DNA of 64,000 bases from an uncultured Acetatifactor sp. (GCA_910587555.1 CAJULV010000018.1:7511-71510), one strand, 5' to 3'; positions 27,704-37,304 are shown, counted from the stretch's first letter. Program-made: numbers and translations. Notes: generated by a model from the letters alone, not told the origin.

Positions 27704-28384
27704 ATGAAAAAAAGAAGCCGGAAGGAGTACATCGTCATAGGGCTGGGCAGGTTCGGAACCAGCATCGCAAAGCAGCTGGAAGCCAACGGCTGCATGGTAC
27801 TCGCCATCGATAACAATGAACAGAAAATCCGCCAGATTGCCGAGTATGTGACACTGGCCATGTGCCTGGACGTGTCTAACGAGGAAGCCCTGGAGGAAAT
27901 CGGCGGGCGCAATTTCGACGGCGCCGTTATCTCCATCGGGCACGGTCTGGACGCCGCGGTGCTTGCCACCATCTGGGCCAAGGAGCAGGGCATCGGCCAG
28001 ATTATCGCCAAGGCTTACGATGAAATGCAGGGAAAGATCCTCACCAAGATAGGCGCGGATAAAATCGTCTATCCCGAAATGGAAATGGGCGTCCAGCTGG
28101 CAAACGATCTGGCATTCAATCATCTGTTCGATGCCATTGAGCTGTCCTCCGAATACTCCATCGCGGAAATCCTGACCCTCACAGACTGGATCGGCAAGAA
28201 CCTGCGGGAAATCAAACTGCGTGAAAAATATGGCGTAAACGCCATTGCCATCAAGCGGGGCGGCACTATCATCGTAAACCCGCCTGCGGACGCCCCTACC
28301 AAAAAGGACGATATTTTCCTGCTTTTAGGGACCAACGCCACGCTGAAAAAAATTGCCGCCGTCAGCACCGCACGAAAGAACTGA
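27704..28384 (+). CDS. Potassium uptake regulatory subunit, TrkA/KtrA family
   Basis: A 226-residue cytoplasmic gating protein. The RCK_N nucleotide-binding fold starts at VIGLGRFGTSIAKQL; a RCK_C domain occupies the last 80 residues. The ATG at 27704 follows GAGGAG. It lies 33 bases after the membrane subunit, and a hairpin follows its stop. Confidence 0.94.
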   Translation: MKKRSRKEYIVIGLGRFGTSIAKQLEANGCMVLAIDNNEQKIRQIAEYVTLAMCLDVSNEEALEEIGGRNFDGAVISIGHGLDAAVLATIWAKEQGIGQIIAKAYDEMQGKILTKIGADKIVYPEMEMGVQLANDLAFNHLFDAIELSSEYSIAEILTLTDWIGKNLREIKLREKYGVNAIAIKRGGTIIVNPPADAPTKKDDIFLLLGTNATLKKIAAVSTARKN

Positions 28385-28402
28385 CGTTTCAGCGACAAAA
28401 AG

Positions 28403-28443
28403 CTGACATTATTCCACCAAACCGCGCGGCAGAATAATGTCAG
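28403..28443. terminator. Hairpin between the convergent trkA-type and kinase-like genes
   Basis: A perfect 12-pair inverted repeat CTGACATTATTC / GAATAATGTCAG with a 17-base loop, preceded by AAAAA. It probably ends transcription from either side. Confidence 0.6.
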
Positions 28444-28486
28444 TAAAGCCCCATGCAATGCAGCAGCCCGGGGAAAAGGCTTTCTC

Positions 28487-28972
28487 TTAAATGATTTCCA
28501 CTCTCTCAAAATATTTCATCAGGATGCCGGCACAGTTCTCAATGCCCAGCTGGGAGGTATCCAGAATCATGTGATAGTTATTCACATCCCCCCACACCTT
28601 TCCGGTATGTCTGTAGTAATAGTCCGCCCTCTCCCTGTCATTTTTCTCCAGGACGGATTTCGCCTCTTCATAGGCTAATGACTTTTTCTTCATAATCCGC
28701 TGAATGCGGTCTTCCTTATCAGCACAGACATAGATATTGAACACATTGCCCTGGCCCTTCAGGATCTCGGAGGCACAACGGCCCAGGATAATGCAGGAAT
28801 GGGACGCCAGCTCCCTGATTACCTCCGCCTCGTCCGCATAGCTTTTGCCTTCCAGTTCATGCTCGATATAGGCCTTATCGTACACCGGGACACCCAGCTT
28901 TCCGGAAAGCTCCTCCGCAATCAGCCCCGCCCCCGTACCGAACCTTCGGCTTATGGTAATTACCAGATTCAT
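28487..28972 (-). CDS. Cytidylate kinase-like family protein
   Basis: A 161-residue P-loop protein of the AAA_26 / cytidylate-kinase-like group. The phosphate loop is ISRRFGTGAGLIAEELS, with ILGRCASEIL and a lid region RIQRIMKKK. Substrate is unknown; the family is distinct from true Cmk. The second ATG is preferred because GGAGG is 7 bases upstream of it. It has its own promoter at 29044. Confidence 0.85.
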   Translation of the reverse strand: MNLVITISRRFGTGAGLIAEELSGKLGVPVYDKAYIEHELEGKSYADEAEVIRELASHSCIILGRCASEILKGQGNVFNIYVCADKEDRIQRIMKKKSLAYEEAKSVLEKNDRERADYYYRHTGKVWGDVNNYHMILDTSQLGIENCAGILMKYFERVEII

Positions 28973-29043
28973 AATCATTCCTCCTCGCCACTGCTAAGAA
29001 ATAATGCCTGTTTCATCATGTGTCTCCCTGCGGGAATAAAGCT

Positions 29044-29072
29044 ATTTTAACACAACTGAACCGTGGATACAA
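29044..29072 (-). promoter_or_regulatory. Promoter of the cytidylate-kinase-like gene
   Basis: Read on the minus strand: TTGTAT, 17 bases, TAAAAT, about 70 bases before the start codon. Confidence 0.5.
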
Positions 29073-29128
29073 GTCTGTCCGACCGCCAAGATATGTCAAT
29101 TTTAAGGCTGCGGCTGCCGAAAAAGGAA

Positions 29129-29167
29129 GGCACCCTGAACACGACACTGCCGAGTGTTCAAGGTGCC
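29129..29167 (-). terminator. Terminator of the OB-like lipoprotein gene
   Basis: A near-perfect 14-base stem GGCACCTTGAACAC / GTGTTCAGGGTGCC with an 11-base loop, followed on the minus strand by TTCCTTTTT. Confidence 0.85.
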
Positions 29168-29182
29168 ATCATTTACTTCGCC

Positions 29183-30085
29183 TTATTCCGCTGCCTTCAC
29201 CGAGGTAATATGGGGATTTACACCCTCATACCAGTACAGAAATCCTTCCATGTCAATCTTGTCGCCAACCTGCAGATTCTTCACTGCCGCATAGACATCC
29301 GTGGTATTGTCGCACAGATAGGATTCAACAGTAAAGGTATATGTCTGTCCGTCAAGGGATACGTTAAAGTACAAATCGCTTCCGTCTTCACCGGAGCCGT
29401 CATAGTTGTACAGATATGCGGCTTCGCTTCCGTCCGCGTTCTTGCCGGAGGATTCCACAGTCATGCCCTTGAAGGATACGAACTTGTTCTGGTGCGCAAT
29501 CAGCTCATCCGTGCCCAGAAGCGCAGTTACATCCTCGGCCTCTGCCACATAGCTGTCTCCGCCTTCAATAATCTCAAAAACGGCATCCATAATCTCCACT
29601 TCGCCGTTCCACTCTGCCTTAAATCCGGTTACCCGAATCTTGGTTCCGGGTGTCAGCTTTGCATAATCCTCTTCCGAACACTCCGCATTGTACACAAAAT
29701 ATGCGCCGTCCTTGTCCTGTGTGTAGAGCGTTGCCTGATTCTCCCACCATGACTGTTTGGCCTGTACATAGGTCTCCACTACCACCTGCTCGTCCACTGC
29801 CGCTGCCGCATAGTCGGCATAGCTCATAACCTCGCCGGATGCCACACCGCCTGCTTCGCCTTCGGCGCCGGACTCTTCACTTTCGCTGTCAGAAGCCTCA
29901 CTGCTCTCAGTTCCGGCATCGGAAACCTCACCGGACTCTTCACTGCCTTCACTGCTCTCGCTGCTGCTTTCTTCTGAAACAGAACTTCCGGATTCATCGG
30001 TACCCGCATCATTACCGCAGGCAACACATGCTGTTACAAGTGCTGCAGCCAAAAACAATGCCGCAAATTTTTTCATTTTTTTCAT
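29183..30085 (-). CDS. Lipoprotein with OB-fold-like domains, function unknown
   Basis: A 300-residue exported lipoprotein. The signal ends in a lipobox VTAC with Cys20 (a second Cys at 23). Residues about 25-85 are an acidic Ser/Glu/Gly linker (ESSSESSEGSEESGE...). The remainder is beta-rich; LTPGTKIRVTGFKAEWNGEVEIMDA and VGDKIDMEGFLYWYEG resemble OB-fold strands, suggesting two such domains. The start follows GGGAGGATTG. It has its own promoter and terminator. No enzymatic motif was found. Confidence 0.8.
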   Translation of the reverse strand: MKKMKKFAALFLAAALVTACVACGNDAGTDESGSSVSEESSSESSEGSEESGEVSDAGTESSEASDSESEESGAEGEAGGVASGEVMSYADYAAAAVDEQVVVETYVQAKQSWWENQATLYTQDKDGAYFVYNAECSEEDYAKLTPGTKIRVTGFKAEWNGEVEIMDAVFEIIEGGDSYVAEAEDVTALLGTDELIAHQNKFVSFKGMTVESSGKNADGSEAAYLYNYDGSGEDGSDLYFNVSLDGQTYTFTVESYLCDNTTDVYAAVKNLQVGDKIDMEGFLYWYEGVNPHITSVKAAE

Positions 30086-30264
30086 AGTTACAATCCTCCC
30101 GTTTTCAGTCCCGCAGCAATCCTGTCCGCTCTCCTCCTGCACCCAACATTCGGGCTTCGAAGGCCTGCCCCCGTACATTGTCCGGAGCAGCGCCGGGGAT
30201 GCCATGGTTTTCTCGGTTTCCAGTCAACCTTCCCCGGGGAATGCCTTCCGGAAACTTTGAACTT

Positions 30265-30292
30265 ATTATACACGATATTTCCAGGAAAACAA
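30265..30292 (-). promoter_or_regulatory. Promoter of the OB-like lipoprotein gene
   Basis: On the minus strand TTGTTT, 16 bases, TATAAT, 180 bases before the start codon. The intervening leader shows no gene. Confidence 0.5.
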
Positions 30293-30352
30293 TAGTATAA
30301 TTGCTCATTTGTGCCTGGGAATTCCGCCGGCTTTCCGCTTTTTTGCCATGTA

Positions 30353-30388
30353 AAAAGTCCCCCGAAGCCAAAATCCGGGAGACTTTTC
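30353..30388 (-). terminator. Terminator of the second sugar-importer operon
   Basis: On the minus strand GAAAAGTCTCCCGG pairs with TCGGGGGACTTTTTA, ending in a T run, just after the binding-protein gene. Confidence 0.8.
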
Positions 30389-30399
30389 CGTAATTTTTC

Positions 30400-32097
30400 C
30401 TATTTACGGCTCTTTTTTACCCTCAGAACCACTGCATACAGGAGAATAAATACCCATGACGCCGCCAGAGAGGCCAGAAGGATTGCCGAGGTGCGGGGCA
30501 GCTTCCCCAAATCCGCTTTGCCGCCGGCCGCCGACACGCCGCTGCCGCCCAGCTGGTCCAGACGGTACAGTGAAATCGTATCGCTGTACAGCTTCTCCAT
30601 ATAGGCGTCGTCAACCGCCTGCTTTCTCCTGACGGATTTCACCGTATTTTCAATCAGCTGCCCAGCCGCATCGCGCAGAGAAACGGAACCGTTGAAAACC
30701 GGTGTGACAAAAGTATGTTCCACATTGTCAAGCAGCAGCCTGGCCGCCTGAATCTTGACATTGTAATGCTGTTGATTGTCCTCGCCGCTCCTGGCAAGAT
30801 AGTCCTGATATTCGGCGGATGCCTGGGCCTTCGAGGTCACGGGCACATACCCTTCCGTCTCCGAATAGGCAATCTGTACATCATTGCTCAGCAGATATTG
30901 GGCAAACAACCAGGATGCAAGCACTTCCTGGGTATCCTCCTTATTGAAGATACAGACAGAAGGCCCCTGGGATATCATAGCCGGGTTAGCCGTGTCAAAC
31001 TGCGGAATGGCCATCACCGCCGTCTCAAATTCCACCAGCCTGTCCTCGCTGATATCTATCAGCGGCGCGTCCGTACCCATCCAGGTGGCGCCGGCAGTGG
31101 AATCCACTGCGAAAATGCACTGCCCCGCATTCAGAAAGTTTGCCGGATAGCCGGAAATCTTAAAGGTGGAAAAGGAACCTGTCCCGGTATGCTCCGCTAT
31201 CGTCATCAGCAGTTCTTTCGTGGTGTCGTGGAAAAGCAGTATCTCCCCTTCCTCCGTAGAGTAACCAGCGCCTTTCTGCCTCAGCATCTGTATCATCATA
31301 TTGTCGGTGGACTTATAGATAAAGGGGATCATCACCTTCTGGCCGTTGACCAGGTAATTCCCTTCCCCGTCCCTGGCCATGGCCGCCTCGGACACTTCCC
31401 AGACAAAATCCCATGTGAGAACCTCGGGCAGGGTATACCCCAGCGCTTCCACATAAGTCTTATTCACATAACACGCCTCCGTGGAACGCATGTAGGGAAT
31501 GGCATAATAATGTCCCCCGAAAGAACACTCCTCCAGGAATTTAGGGATAATCTCGTCCGCCCCCGGCGCGTCAAATCTGACCTCGCTGCCGCCCAGCCCG
31601 TATTTTTCATCGGCAAAAAGCCCCTCCAGCGGAACGACCTGGTTCGAACCTGTCAGGTAAGTGGCGATATGATCCGGATAGGTAATGCACACATTGGGCG
31701 TGGTATCGGTAGCAATATTTGTAATTACATCGTTATAAATTTTACCATAATCCGTATACAGGCGCAGTTTAACCGTGATGTTGGGATACAGCTCCTCAAA
31801 ATCCCGAATGGCCTTTTCATAGATATCCGTCTGGGTCTTGTTCGTGTCATTCTTTGCCCAGAAAACGATTTCATGCTGCCTGGCAGTGTCAAATTCCCCG
31901 GGTATCTGAAATGCGCTGCTTCCCCTGGAGCCGTGGCAGCCTGTCAGGGCAAATGCCGCACACGCCAGGATGCCGGCGCGAAAAAGCATGCTCCTTACCC
32001 GCCCCATGCAGCCTGTTTTCCTGCTTCCCCGCCTGCCGGGCGCCTCCTTCAACGTATGTAACCCCTCCGACATATCCACATCCCGCCGTTTCCTCAT
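30400..32097 (-). CDS. Sugar-binding protein with lipobox and C-terminal membrane anchor
   Basis: A 565-residue family-1 solute-binding protein. An unusually long basic N-terminus (about 35 residues) precedes the hydrophobic core and lipobox ALTGC. The mature part begins HEIVFWAKNDTNKTQTDIYEKA, typical of sugar-binding proteins. Residues about 535-558 (AILLASLAASWVFILLYAVVLRV) form a C-terminal membrane helix with a basic tail KKSRK. Two anchors in one binding protein are unusual. It overlaps the upstream permease stop by four bases and ends the operon ATPase-permease-permease-binding protein. Confidence 0.9.
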   Translation of the reverse strand: MRKRRDVDMSEGLHTLKEAPGRRGSRKTGCMGRVRSMLFRAGILACAAFALTGCHGSRGSSAFQIPGEFDTARQHEIVFWAKNDTNKTQTDIYEKAIRDFEELYPNITVKLRLYTDYGKIYNDVITNIATDTTPNVCITYPDHIATYLTGSNQVVPLEGLFADEKYGLGGSEVRFDAPGADEIIPKFLEECSFGGHYYAIPYMRSTEACYVNKTYVEALGYTLPEVLTWDFVWEVSEAAMARDGEGNYLVNGQKVMIPFIYKSTDNMMIQMLRQKGAGYSTEEGEILLFHDTTKELLMTIAEHTGTGSFSTFKISGYPANFLNAGQCIFAVDSTAGATWMGTDAPLIDISEDRLVEFETAVMAIPQFDTANPAMISQGPSVCIFNKEDTQEVLASWLFAQYLLSNDVQIAYSETEGYVPVTSKAQASAEYQDYLARSGEDNQQHYNVKIQAARLLLDNVEHTFVTPVFNGSVSLRDAAGQLIENTVKSVRRKQAVDDAYMEKLYSDTISLYRLDQLGGSGVSAAGGKADLGKLPRTSAILLASLAASWVFILLYAVVLRVKKSRK

Positions 32098-33101
32098 CCC
32101 TTCGTACCTCCCCTTGACACGCCCTCCATAATCTTCCTGCGGAATATCAAAAACAGTACGATCAAAGGAACGGAAATCACCACTACCGCCGCCATCATCG
32201 CCGGAATATTTTCCCGCCCGAAACCGTTTTCCCGGATCTCCTGAATACCGTTTGACACAAGGAAATAATTTTCATCGTCCGTAATCAGCCTTGGCCACAC
32301 ATAGGAATTCCAGCATTCTATCACCTTCAGTATGGTCACCGTGATTAATGTGGGTTTCGAAATGGGAACCATAACTTTCAGCAGGTATTTCATATCCGAA
32401 GTACCGTCCACCTTTGCCGCGTAGTAGAGGCTGTCCGGTATCTGCTCAAAATTTTCCTTAAGCAGATAAATATAGAAAACCGAAGTAACCGACGGCAGTA
32501 TCAGTCCTGGAAATGTATTGCGCATATCCCAATTGGTGATCGTCACGAAATTGGTAATAATGACCAGCTCATTGGGAATCATCATTAGGGAAAGGAAAAG
32601 CAGAAAGACAATATTTTTCCCCCTGAATTCCAGCCTTGCAAAGGCGAAGGCCGCCAGCGTAATCACCACCAGCATAATTGCCGTAGTCACTATCGTAAAA
32701 ATCGTCGTATTCAGAAGATACCGCCCCAACGGCACTGCCGTGAAAGCATCCGCATAGTTCTGCATTGTGGGCGATAAAGTAAAAAACGCAGGAATATATT
32801 CGGAATTATACGCACTGTAGCTCTTTACCGAAGTTAGAATCATCCAGTAAAAAGGGAAAAGCACGAGAATCCCCCAGAGCGTCAGAAGTACATATGTGAC
32901 AGCGCCTGCCGCCTTCCGCCGATTTCTGGCAGCCTTCTCGAGCCCTGCATAATCCGGCGCCCCGCAATCCAGGTATTGACGGTTCGGATTTTTCATATCT
33001 GATTTTAACGTATCCGGCATTATGACAGCCGCCTTTTCGTTTCTTCCACTGTTCCGGCCCACGGCTTCGTTAGCCGTGCCTTCCTTCCGCTCTCCCATCA
33101 T
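32094..33101 (-). CDS. Sugar ABC transporter permease, MalG/UgpE type
   Basis: A permease of about 335 residues with six membrane segments and the EAA loop YYAAKVDGTSDMKYLLKVMVPISKP. Start choice is uncertain. The frame is open to 33347, and an ATG there follows AGGA, but those extra 82 residues are charged Arg/Lys/Gln/Glu-rich filler, unlike any permease. The ATG at 33101 follows GAAGGGA and gives a normal size. The DNA of 33102-33347 contains imperfect internal repeats. It pairs with the permease upstream. Confidence 0.85.
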   Translation of the reverse strand: MMGERKEGTANEAVGRNSGRNEKAAVIMPDTLKSDMKNPNRQYLDCGAPDYAGLEKAARNRRKAAGAVTYVLLTLWGILVLFPFYWMILTSVKSYSAYNSEYIPAFFTLSPTMQNYADAFTAVPLGRYLLNTTIFTIVTTAIMLVVITLAAFAFARLEFRGKNIVFLLFLSLMMIPNELVIITNFVTITNWDMRNTFPGLILPSVTSVFYIYLLKENFEQIPDSLYYAAKVDGTSDMKYLLKVMVPISKPTLITVTILKVIECWNSYVWPRLITDDENYFLVSNGIQEIRENGFGRENIPAMMAAVVVISVPLIVLFLIFRRKIMEGVSRGGTKG

Positions 33102-33359
33102 ATGATTCCCTTCGCTCCCCCCTGCGCTATCCCGGTATGTTGTCTGATTTCGTTCTGCATGCGGATTACGGCTTCTGTGTCCGCTGTTCCCTTCCTTCTT
33201 GTCCGGCTGTTTCTTCCGCACCTGTTTCCGCTGTTCTCTGCCTTCACGCCTGCTTTCGGCGGCCTCTTCTGTGTCCGCGTTCCCTGCCTTCCTGTCCGCT
33301 TTCGGCTGCCGGTTCTGTGTCCGTTGTCCTCCGCGCACAGCCGTCATCTGTCACAGTTC

Positions 33360-34262
33360 CTAATAATGTACCTTTTTGTTGCTGGCCAGCAGATTGATGC
33401 AGGTAATGGTCAGCACAATGGCAAACAATATAATCGCCGCCGCGGAAGCATATGACGGGTATCCGCCGCTGTCGCCGTACAGCATATCGTACACATACCC
33501 TACAATTGTATTCATCTCCGCCGCATTCAGATCCGTCCCGAACAGCGCCACAGCATCGCTGTACGCCTTGAATGCGCCTATAAACCCGGTAATCACCAGA
33601 TAAAAAATCATAGGCGAAATCATGGGAAGGGTAATCTTCCGGAAGGTCCTGAATTTTGATGTGCCGTCCACTCTCGCCGCGTTGTAATACTCCTGGTTGA
33701 CGGAGGAAAGCGCACTGGTCAGTATCAGGATTTTAAAAGGCATTACCACCCAAATGGTATAAAAGCATAAAACAAACATTTTTGCCCAGTAGGGTCCGTC
33801 GATGAAGTCAACACTGCTTCCTCCGAACCAGGAAATCAGCAGGTTGACAAATCCGTCCGAATATGCCGTCTTTTTAAATAAAATCATAAACACCAGTCCC
33901 ACTGCCAGCGTATTGGTCACATAGGGCAGGAAATACACGGTCTGGAAAAGATTCCTAAGCGGAATAATGGAATGCAGCCCCACGGAAATCAGCAGTGCAA
34001 TCCCTGTGGACAGCGGCACCGTAATGATGACCAGCAGAAACGTATTTTTTACCGCCTGCAGGAAATAAGGGTCATGAAGTACATAGGAATAATTGTACGA
34101 ACCCACCCCGTAATATGTCTGGGATGCGGAATTATATCCCTCCTCAAACGAATACACAAATACATCAATCAGCGGATATACCATGAAGGCCCCCAGAAAA
34201 AAAATCGCCGGCAAAAGATACAGCCACGCTTTCAGGCTTCCGCTGTTCCGATTTTTCTTCAT
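33360..34262 (-). CDS. Sugar ABC transporter permease, MalF/UgpA type
   Basis: A 300-residue permease with six membrane segments and EAA loop YYNAARVDGTSKFRTFRKITLPMISP. The ATG at 34262 follows GGGAGGCTGAC, which lies over the end of the ATPase gene, so the two are coupled. It forms the channel with the MalG-type permease downstream. Confidence 0.93.
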   Translation of the reverse strand: MKKNRNSGSLKAWLYLLPAIFFLGAFMVYPLIDVFVYSFEEGYNSASQTYYGVGSYNYSYVLHDPYFLQAVKNTFLLVIITVPLSTGIALLISVGLHSIIPLRNLFQTVYFLPYVTNTLAVGLVFMILFKKTAYSDGFVNLLISWFGGSSVDFIDGPYWAKMFVLCFYTIWVVMPFKILILTSALSSVNQEYYNAARVDGTSKFRTFRKITLPMISPMIFYLVITGFIGAFKAYSDAVALFGTDLNAAEMNTIVGYVYDMLYGDSGGYPSYASAAAIILFAIVLTITCINLLASNKKVHY

Positions 34263-34263
34263 G

Positions 34264-35565
34264 TCAGCCTCCCGTCTCTCTATCAAAATAAATCCGATTC
34301 CCGCTCTCTCTGTCAAAGAGAAATACCTTTCTCGGAATCAACTCAAACCTGACAATATTCCTTTCCTCGGAATCTGCGGTATTTCCCTCTGCCCGCTCCG
34401 CCGCATCTGCCGCCTCGCCGCCCTTTTTCCCGGTCCTCTGCCCCGCGGCGACAGGCCGCTGCGTGGAAAAAAGGCGCTCCATGGAAAAATTCCCGTCCAT
34501 GCTCTCGGTCCCGATTATGGAACGAATGGGCGTATTCAGACACGCCCGGTTCCTGGAAACCACACTGACATCCCGCCCCATCACCTCCACACCGCTCAGC
34601 TCACAGCGCAGCGGGCCTTCTTCCCGCAGCCGAAAGCCTTCCGGACGGACCGCAGCGTAGACCCTTTCGGTTCCGGATACTGCAATCTCCCTCTCCTGGT
34701 TTGGTACATTACCCGGCATCCCGGGATAACAGGCTTCCTGCATCTGCTTAAGCTCCATCACGGCGTCCTCTCCGATATAAAGCCTGCCGTCCCTGACACC
34801 TCCCTCAAAGACATTGATGGGCGGCGTCCCCAGAAACCTTGCCACAAACAAATTGACAGGATTGTCATAAACTTCCTGGGGCTTTCCAATCTGTTGGACT
34901 ACACCGTCTTTCATAACGACAATCATGTCGGAAATGCTCATGGCCTCTTCCTGGTCGTGGGTCACAAAGATAGTGGTAATGCCTGTTTCCCGCTGAATCC
35001 GCTTGATTTCCTCCCTGGTCTGAAGCCTCAGGCGGGCATCCAGATTGGAGAGCGGTTCATCCAGCAGAAGCACCTTGGGCCGCTTCACCAAAGCCCGTGC
35101 AATTGCCACACGCTGCTGCTGCCCGCCGGAAAGCTCTCCCGGCTTCCTGTCCATCAGCTCCTCTATCTGCACCAGCCTGGCCGCCTCCATGGCTTTCTCA
35201 AGCATCTCCGCTTTGGTCAATTTGTCCTTCCCCTTCAGATTTTCCAGCGGAAATGTAATATTCTGCCGCACGGTGAGATGCGGATACAGGGCGTAGTTCT
35301 GAAATACCAGCCCGATGCCCCTGTGTTCCGGCGGCAAATCGGTAACATCGTCATCCCCAAAGAATATCCTGCCGCTGGTGGGCTTCACCAATCCGCTGAT
35401 GAGGTTCAGCGTGGTGCTTTTACCGCAGCCAGACGGTCCCAGCAGGCCAATCAGCCTGCCGTCCGGAATTTCAAAGGTAAAATCATTGACCGCAACCACT
35501 TCAAGGCGTTTTTTTCTGTCCCGGCCCGGAAATTTCTTCGTCAGGTTCTGTAATTTGACTTCCAT
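34264..35565 (-). CDS. Sugar ABC transporter ATPase, MsmK/UgpC type
   Basis: A 433-residue ATPase. Walker A is GPSGCGKST, signature [15 protein letters not shown], Walker B LLLDEPLSNLD, H loop VTHDQEEAM. The C-terminal regulatory (TOBE/MalK-like) domain is interrupted near residues 350-400 by a Gly/Lys/Ala/Glu-rich stretch (RTGKKGGEAADAAERAEG...), encoded around 34370-34500. The gene opens the operon of the second sugar importer. Such ATPases often serve several importers, and the first importer in this window lacks its own. Confidence 0.93.
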   Translation of the reverse strand: MEVKLQNLTKKFPGRDRKKRLEVVAVNDFTFEIPDGRLIGLLGPSGCGKSTTLNLISGLVKPTSGRIFFGDDDVTDLPPEHRGIGLVFQNYALYPHLTVRQNITFPLENLKGKDKLTKAEMLEKAMEAARLVQIEELMDRKPGELSGGQQQRVAIARALVKRPKVLLLDEPLSNLDARLRLQTREEIKRIQRETGITTIFVTHDQEEAMSISDMIVVMKDGVVQQIGKPQEVYDNPVNLFVARFLGTPPINVFEGGVRDGRLYIGEDAVMELKQMQEACYPGMPGNVPNQEREIAVSGTERVYAAVRPEGFRLREEGPLRCELSGVEVMGRDVSVVSRNRACLNTPIRSIIGTESMDGNFSMERLFSTQRPVAAGQRTGKKGGEAADAAERAEGNTADSEERNIVRFELIPRKVFLFDRESGNRIYFDRETGG

Positions 35566-35566
35566 G

Positions 35567-37186
35567 CTATCGTCCCTTCTCAGTCTTTATGCCTGCTAAG
35601 CTGTTACAATCAATCTTTTCGATCACACAGCTATGCCTTCTCTTATTCTTTCCCGCATCCCTGTCATAGCTGATACCCACCAACAAAATATCCCCTCCGT
35701 AGCCTTTCAGCGCATCAAAATATCTCTTATCCCTAATCTGCGCGATCGCTCCTTCCGCAGACTGATTCCATTTCAATTCTATTATCAGTACAGGCATCCG
35801 CGAACCCTTCTTCGGGAAATAGACAACGTCGGCATACCCGTCGCCAGAAGGCAGTTCCTCAAACTTCAGGAAATAATCAGAATAGCTGTAATAAGCAATC
35901 TGTATCACACTGCGCAGGGACTGCTCATTATTATAATGCATGGGATCTGTCATTTCCGCATGAATTCTCTCCACCTGCGTCGCCACTGCCGCTTCCTTCA
36001 TCTGGATGGTATCCTGAATCAACTGCCTGCTTTCACACAAACGCATAACGGACTCGCTGCTTTTCACTTCTCGAATCGCTTTCGAGAATTCAATCCTGAT
36101 TTCTTCATTTGGAATCCGGACAGTTTCCTCTTCACCGTCATATGCCAGGTAACCCAGATGTATCAGCAATGTCAGCATATCATCTCTGTTTTTTATCAAT
36201 TTAGAGTCATTATTGAAACCGTCTGTATCAACCGGAATCCGAAACCCCCCCAGCAGCTCCAGCACTGCCACAAATAATCCGTCATAGTCTCCTGCAATAT
36301 AATCTTCCAGTGCATCCGCTGCAGATGACATCCTCCAATAAGACTTAAATTTTTTTAGAATAACGGCTTTCATAATGGAATAAGGGTTATAGACAGAAGA
36401 GACATTGTCAAAAGAATATCCGTCATACCACTTTTTTGCCACTTCAAAATCCAAACGATGCTCCCCGCAAAGTTTTTTTACATCCTTTTCCGTAAAGCCC
36501 ACATAAGGCTGAAATTCTCCCGGTTCCAGCATCGAATATTCCCAGAAATCGGAAATTGCCGACTCTGAACCGTCCTTTTTAATCGGAAGAATACCTGTCA
36601 TATAGACGGCTGCAAAAATTCTGTCCGTCGTACCGCTGCTTTTAAAAAGAGATCGTAAAAAGTCAAGATACGCTTTCTGAATCTCCTGCATCTCCCTTAT
36701 GGGCGCATCCCACTCGTCTATGATCATGATAAACTTGTTTCCAGCCAACTCCGCGGTGCGGATCAGTGTAGTGGAAAAAGACTCCTCATCTACCTGCAAT
36801 GCAGGATATGCGTCTTTCAGTTCTTCCGATACTTTTCGCCTGATATAGGACACGATATCGTCCTTTTTCGACTCGCCCATAATATTGGTCATATCCAGGT
36901 AAATGACATCATATTGATTCAAATGCTTCCTATAGGAGCCGCCCGGCACTTCTGCAACCTCAAGATCGTCAAACAGCACAGCGGAATCACATGTTTTATC
37001 ATAATAAGCGCATAACATCTGAGCTGCAAAAGATTTCCCGAAGCGGCGCGGCCTGCTGATACAAGTCAGCTTCTGCATGGTCCCTATCGTTCGGTTAATT
37101 GCTTCAATCAGCCCGCTCTTATCTACATATATACTGTTTCTTATCTTTTCAAAACCACTATTGCCTGGATTCAGATAAGTTCCCAT
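35567..37186 (-). CDS. AAA-ATPase/PD-(D/E)XK nuclease-fold protein (DUF1703 type)
   Basis: A 539-residue protein of a family very common in gut anaerobes. The N-terminal AAA part has the P loop ISRPRRFGKSFAAQML and Walker B FIMIIDEWDAPI. The C-terminal part has the nuclease-fold core YADVVYFPKKGSRMPVLIIELKW followed by QIRDKRY. Whether it cleaves DNA is not known. The ATG at 37186 follows GGGGGAAG. GC content is lower than in neighbouring genes. A divergent relative lies at 44466, suggesting repeated acquisition. Confidence 0.88.
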   Translation of the reverse strand: MGTYLNPGNSGFEKIRNSIYVDKSGLIEAINRTIGTMQKLTCISRPRRFGKSFAAQMLCAYYDKTCDSAVLFDDLEVAEVPGGSYRKHLNQYDVIYLDMTNIMGESKKDDIVSYIRRKVSEELKDAYPALQVDEESFSTTLIRTAELAGNKFIMIIDEWDAPIREMQEIQKAYLDFLRSLFKSSGTTDRIFAAVYMTGILPIKKDGSESAISDFWEYSMLEPGEFQPYVGFTEKDVKKLCGEHRLDFEVAKKWYDGYSFDNVSSVYNPYSIMKAVILKKFKSYWRMSSAADALEDYIAGDYDGLFVAVLELLGGFRIPVDTDGFNNDSKLIKNRDDMLTLLIHLGYLAYDGEEETVRIPNEEIRIEFSKAIREVKSSESVMRLCESRQLIQDTIQMKEAAVATQVERIHAEMTDPMHYNNEQSLRSVIQIAYYSYSDYFLKFEELPSGDGYADVVYFPKKGSRMPVLIIELKWNQSAEGAIAQIRDKRYFDALKGYGGDILLVGISYDRDAGKNKRRHSCVIEKIDCNSLAGIKTEKGR

Positions 37187-37304
37187 ATGCTTCCCCCTGC
37201 ATCCGCACAGCCCTTTTACGCCCAAGCCCTGGACGGTCTTGAACCGGAATCCTGCACTTGTGCGCAGGATCCCGTGATTTCCGAAGTAATTCGAATTCGG
37301 TTTC

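Noticed and set aside
33102..33347. N-terminal extension of the MalG-type permease as a real domain
   Set aside because: Very charged, repeat-like composition with no hydrophobic core, and a good internal start exists. Kept only as an observation.
37248..37300. Small inverted repeats after the SDR gene as a terminator
   Set aside because: Two short stems (ATCCTGC/GCAGGAT and CCGAA/TTCGG) lack a T run.
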